DNA from: JAENZQ01 sp964553505
GTDB lineage: Bacteria; Bacillota; Clostridia; Peptostreptococcales; JAAYPU01
Direction of reading: 5' to 3'
Length of the DNA stretch: 7,128 nucleotides
Assembly: GCA_964553505.1 (NCBI GenBank)
Contig: CAZKKX010000127.1
Coordinates: forward strand, 1-7,128
The notes under the pieces were generated by a model. That model ran no database searches and was not told where the DNA came from. It worked only from the letters and a program-made list of their open reading frames with translations. Of the stretch, positions 5,220 to 7,128 are shown piece after piece. Positions within the stretch are counted from its first letter, which is position 1. Each line of letters begins with the position of its first letter. The position numbers and the translations under genes are program-made.

Positions 5220-6530
5220 ATGTGTATATCTTCTTTGAAAGGAGTGGTGACTATTAAGTGTAGTGCGCTAAATAATAGTGTCAGCGTCTCCAATCAAAAA
5301 AAATACTTTATCCTATCATTTTATGCCCTTTCATTAATCCTGTTTGGTTTTCTTTTCGATTCTATTAATAATATTTTTCATGGATTATATAAAATAATAA
5401 TTGAACCCGATGTTCTTATTACAGATTATATTGGTATTGGAGGAATAGGCGCAACTTTTACTAACTCAGGTCTTTTGATGCTTATAGCTGTATTTATACT
5501 CTACAAACTTAAGATTCATATTAATGGCGTTTCTATTGCAAGTTTATTTACAATAGCCGGCTTTGCTATGTTTGGAAAAAACATTTTAAATGTTTGGATT
5601 GTTGTCTTTGGCGTTTATTTATATGTAAAATATCAAAAAGATAAGTTTTCTAAATATATATATACTGCTCTTTTTGGAACATGCTTGGCGCCTATGGTGA
5701 GCCAGATTATGTTTAATATTAACTTAGAATTATTCATAAGAATCCCTTTAGCTTTGGTGGCGGGTATATCTATTGGTTTTTTGCTTCATCCGTTATCGGT
5801 CTATCTTCTGCGGGTACATCAAGGTTATAATTTGTACAATATAGGTTTTGTCGGCGGGATTATTGGAACCATATACGTTTCTGTTTTTAAATCTTTTGGA
5901 TATTTTTCGGACAGCAGATTAATCTGGACAACAGAAAATAATGTTCTTTTAGCAACTTTTCTGAGTATTTTGTTTGTTTCGATGATTATATCGGGTTATA
6001 TTATAGATGAAGAATCCTTTAGAAAACTAAAGGATATTTTTACATATCCCGGAAGGGCCATTACAGATTTTGTTGTGTTGGAAGGATTTGCACCTACAAT
6101 AGTAAATATGGGCATCAATGGAATAATAGGCGTGATGTATGTTCTGATTGTTGGAGGAGATTTTAATGGACCGACTATCGGAGGGATATTTACTTTAGTT
6201 GGATTTGGGGCATTCGGAAAACACGCACAAAATATTTGGCCCATCTTGTTAGGTGTTTTCATAGGAAGTGTTACAAAGCTATGGAATATTAATGACCCCG
6301 CAATTGTATTAGCAGCTTTATTTGGAACGACTTTAGCTCCTATTGCCGGTGAATTTGGTTGGAAATATGGTATTGTAGCCGGTTTCATACACTCCTCGGT
6401 TGTTTTAAATGTAGGAGCCTTACATGGTGGTATGAATCTTTATAATAATGGTTTCGCAGGTGGAATAGTTGCGGCAATATTATTACCTGTAATAGATATA
6501 TTTAGGAAGGATGAGAAGAATGAAGTATGA
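5220..6530 (+). CDS. DUF1576-type polytopic membrane protein with internal duplication
   Basis: A membrane protein of 436 aa (425 if started at ATT 5253) with roughly ten or more hydrophobic segments; I recognise it as the DUF1576 type, function unknown. It consists of two homologous halves, about 69-216 and 282-420. The shared motifs are GFAMFGK (114-120) and GFGAFGK (328-334), each followed by N-x-W; ALFGTCLAP (150-158) and ALFGTTLAP (366-374); HQGYNLYNIGFVGG (200-213) and HGGMNLYNNGFAGG (402-415). Conserved His, Asn and Gly in membrane-like contexts suggest a transporter or channel-like fold, but no substrate can be named. The start is unclear: ATG 5220 lacks a ribosome binding site, while AAAGGAG at 5238-5244 points to ATT 5253. 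The first membrane segment starts near residue 29, so either start leaves a complete protein. It overlaps the next gene by 11 bases. Confidence 0.85.
   Translation: MCISSLKGVVTIKCSALNNSVSVSNQKKYFILSFYALSLILFGFLFDSINNIFHGLYKIIIEPDVLITDYIGIGGIGATFTNSGLLMLIAVFILYKLKIHINGVSIASLFTIAGFAMFGKNILNVWIVVFGVYLYVKYQKDKFSKYIYTALFGTCLAPMVSQIMFNINLELFIRIPLALVAGISIGFLLHPLSVYLLRVHQGYNLYNIGFVGGIIGTIYVSVFKSFGYFSDSRLIWTTENNVLLATFLSILFVSMIISGYIIDEESFRKLKDIFTYPGRAITDFVVLEGFAPTIVNMGINGIIGVMYVLIVGGDFNGPTIGGIFTLVGFGAFGKHAQNIWPILLGVFIGSVTKLWNINDPAIVLAALFGTTLAPIAGEFGWKYGIVAGFIHSSVVLNVGALHGGMNLYNNGFAGGIVAAILLPVIDIFRKDEKNEV
5238..5244 (+). promoter_or_regulatory. Ribosome binding site that conflicts with the apparent ATG start
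   Basis: AAAGGAG lies inside the frame that begins at ATG 5220, which itself has no ribosome binding site. Eight bases after the site comes an in-frame ATT (5253). In-frame GTG codons at 5244 and 5247 are too close to use. This suggests translation from ATT 5253. Confidence 0.45.
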
Positions 6531-6870
6531 AAAAAAACGTATTACAAAAATAGTTGATGAAATAGTAACTTATTTATTTTCTATAGGAGGTACCGATATC
6601 AAGGTTCATATATCCCAAACAGAGCTCTTATATAAAATTTTTTTTGAGAGTAATTTTAAGGAAGGACAGGAGAAAAAAATAAAAAATCTTATAAAGTATT
6701 TGAGCGGACCAAAACAAGCTGAAGTTGAAGAATATTATTGGGAACTCTCCGGAGAAAGTAATGGAAACTTGGACACAGAAATATCTTTGGTTGCCGCTAT
6801 GGTGGATAAAGCTGAAATAGATGTACAGAACAGTACAATTCTGATTACTCTTTTACGCAAGGTAGTTTAA
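6520..6870 (+). CDS. Small soluble protein of unknown function, coupled to the DUF1576 gene
   Basis: A 116-aa protein with no membrane segment and no recognised family. The first 45 residues (IVDEIVTYLFSIGG, then IKVHISQTELLYKIFFES) and the last 27 (LVAAMVDKAEIDVQNSTILITLLRK, 90-114) resemble the first helix-strand and the last helix-strand-strand of GHKL/histidine-kinase-like ATPase domains. The N- and G-box residues that bind ATP are not evident, so it would be a degenerate, non-catalytic version; this is a weak inference. ATG 6520 is chosen because AGGAAGG (6504-6510) is nine bases upstream; ATG 6511 directly abuts that site. It overlaps the end of the membrane protein gene by 11 bases, implying coupled translation and probably a functional partnership. 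Confidence 0.75.
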   Translation: MKYEKKRITKIVDEIVTYLFSIGGTDIKVHISQTELLYKIFFESNFKEGQEKKIKNLIKYLSGPKQAEVEEYYWELSGESNGNLDTEISLVAAMVDKAEIDVQNSTILITLLRKVV

Positions 6871-6892
6871 TAAATAGTGTTTGGTGTAATCA

Positions 6893-7063
6893 GGGACGGT
6901 TATTTTTGACACGCCAAGGGTTTATTTGAAATATTATCACAAAATAGAAAAGATGAGATAGATTAGTTTGTTGAGTCTCGTGAAGGATTAGTTGAGTACA
7001 AGTTTAGCTAATTTTCTAAAGATAATCTAAATTAGTAAAAGTCGTGTCAAAAAGAACCGTCCC
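6893..7063. repeat. Inverted repeat pair bounding a ~170-base non-coding element
   Basis: GGGACGGTTATTTTTGACAC at 6893-6912 is the reverse complement, 19 of 20 bases, of GTGTCAAAAAGAACCGTCCC at 7044-7063. The ~130 bases between contain no gene on either strand that I can support. The arms match a type of palindromic repeat that I recall near REP-associated tyrosine transposase (RAYT) genes and as scattered copies in Clostridia. It may be a MITE-like unit or a decayed element. Confidence 0.65.
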
Positions 7064-7128
7064 CAAAGACACATAAAGATAATCTAAATTAGTAAAAGTC
7101 GTGTCAAAAAGAACCGTCCCCAAAGACA
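7017..7128. repeat. Tandem direct repeat, 57-base period, two identical copies
   Basis: Positions 7017-7071 and 7074-7128 are identical over 55 bases, separated by two bases. Each copy contains GTGTCAAAAAGAACCGTCCC (7044-7063 and 7101-7120) and ends in CCAAAGACA. The second copy is cut by the window edge, so more units may follow. The exact identity indicates a recent duplication. Confidence 0.85.

Noticed and set aside
7017..7128. CRISPR array
   Set aside because: Only two units, the repeat takes up nearly the whole 57-base period with no variable spacer, and no cas genes are present.

Overview
The window is AT-rich, has AGGAGG-type ribosome binding sites in front of nearly every gene, and carries Gram-positive style hairpin terminators. 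Together with the gene families present (thioredoxin-type ArsC, a DUF1576-type membrane protein, FCD-domain regulator debris) this points to a Bacillota genome, most likely a Clostridia member. The species cannot be told from the sequence.

Layout: (1) Positions 1-2159 are the 3' part of an arsenic resistance operon, all on the + strand: the C-terminal half of an Acr3 arsenite efflux permease, a complete thioredoxin-type arsenate reductase (arsC) and a complete ArsP/DUF318-type permease. ArsC turns arsenate into arsenite, Acr3 exports it, and the ArsP-like permease probably handles organic trivalent arsenicals or a related thiophilic substrate. (2) Positions 2192-3183 hold a separate transcription unit: an extended -10 promoter, an AbiEii/DUF6036-like nucleotidyltransferase, an overlapping small protein with an R-x4-H-x-Y motif like that of HEPN toxins, and a GC-rich hairpin. 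(3) Positions 3360-4457 hold a monocistronic 3-hydroxyacyl-CoA dehydrogenase-family enzyme (lambda-crystallin/L-gulonate or carnitine dehydrogenase-like), followed by a repeat remnant and a terminator.

(4) Positions 4503-5055 are read on the - strand. They contain the decayed C-terminal part of a GntR/FCD regulator and, upstream of it, a well-delimited candidate structured RNA. This RNA has a promoter, a 9-bp closing stem, a strong terminator, and sequence shared between the stem and the terminator, as in an attenuator or riboswitch. (5) Positions 5126-6870 carry a promoter, a large internally duplicated membrane protein of the DUF1576 type with an unclear start codon, and an overlapping small soluble protein of unknown function. 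(6) Positions 6871-7128 contain no gene. They hold inverted and tandem copies of a GTGTCAAAAAGAACCGTCCC-type repeat of the kind I associate with REP/RAYT-like elements in Clostridia; a diverged relative lies at 4345-4428.

The items most worth a second look are the orphan structured RNA upstream of a dead regulator gene, the nucleotidyltransferase/HEPN-like pair, and the two-gene DUF1576 operon.
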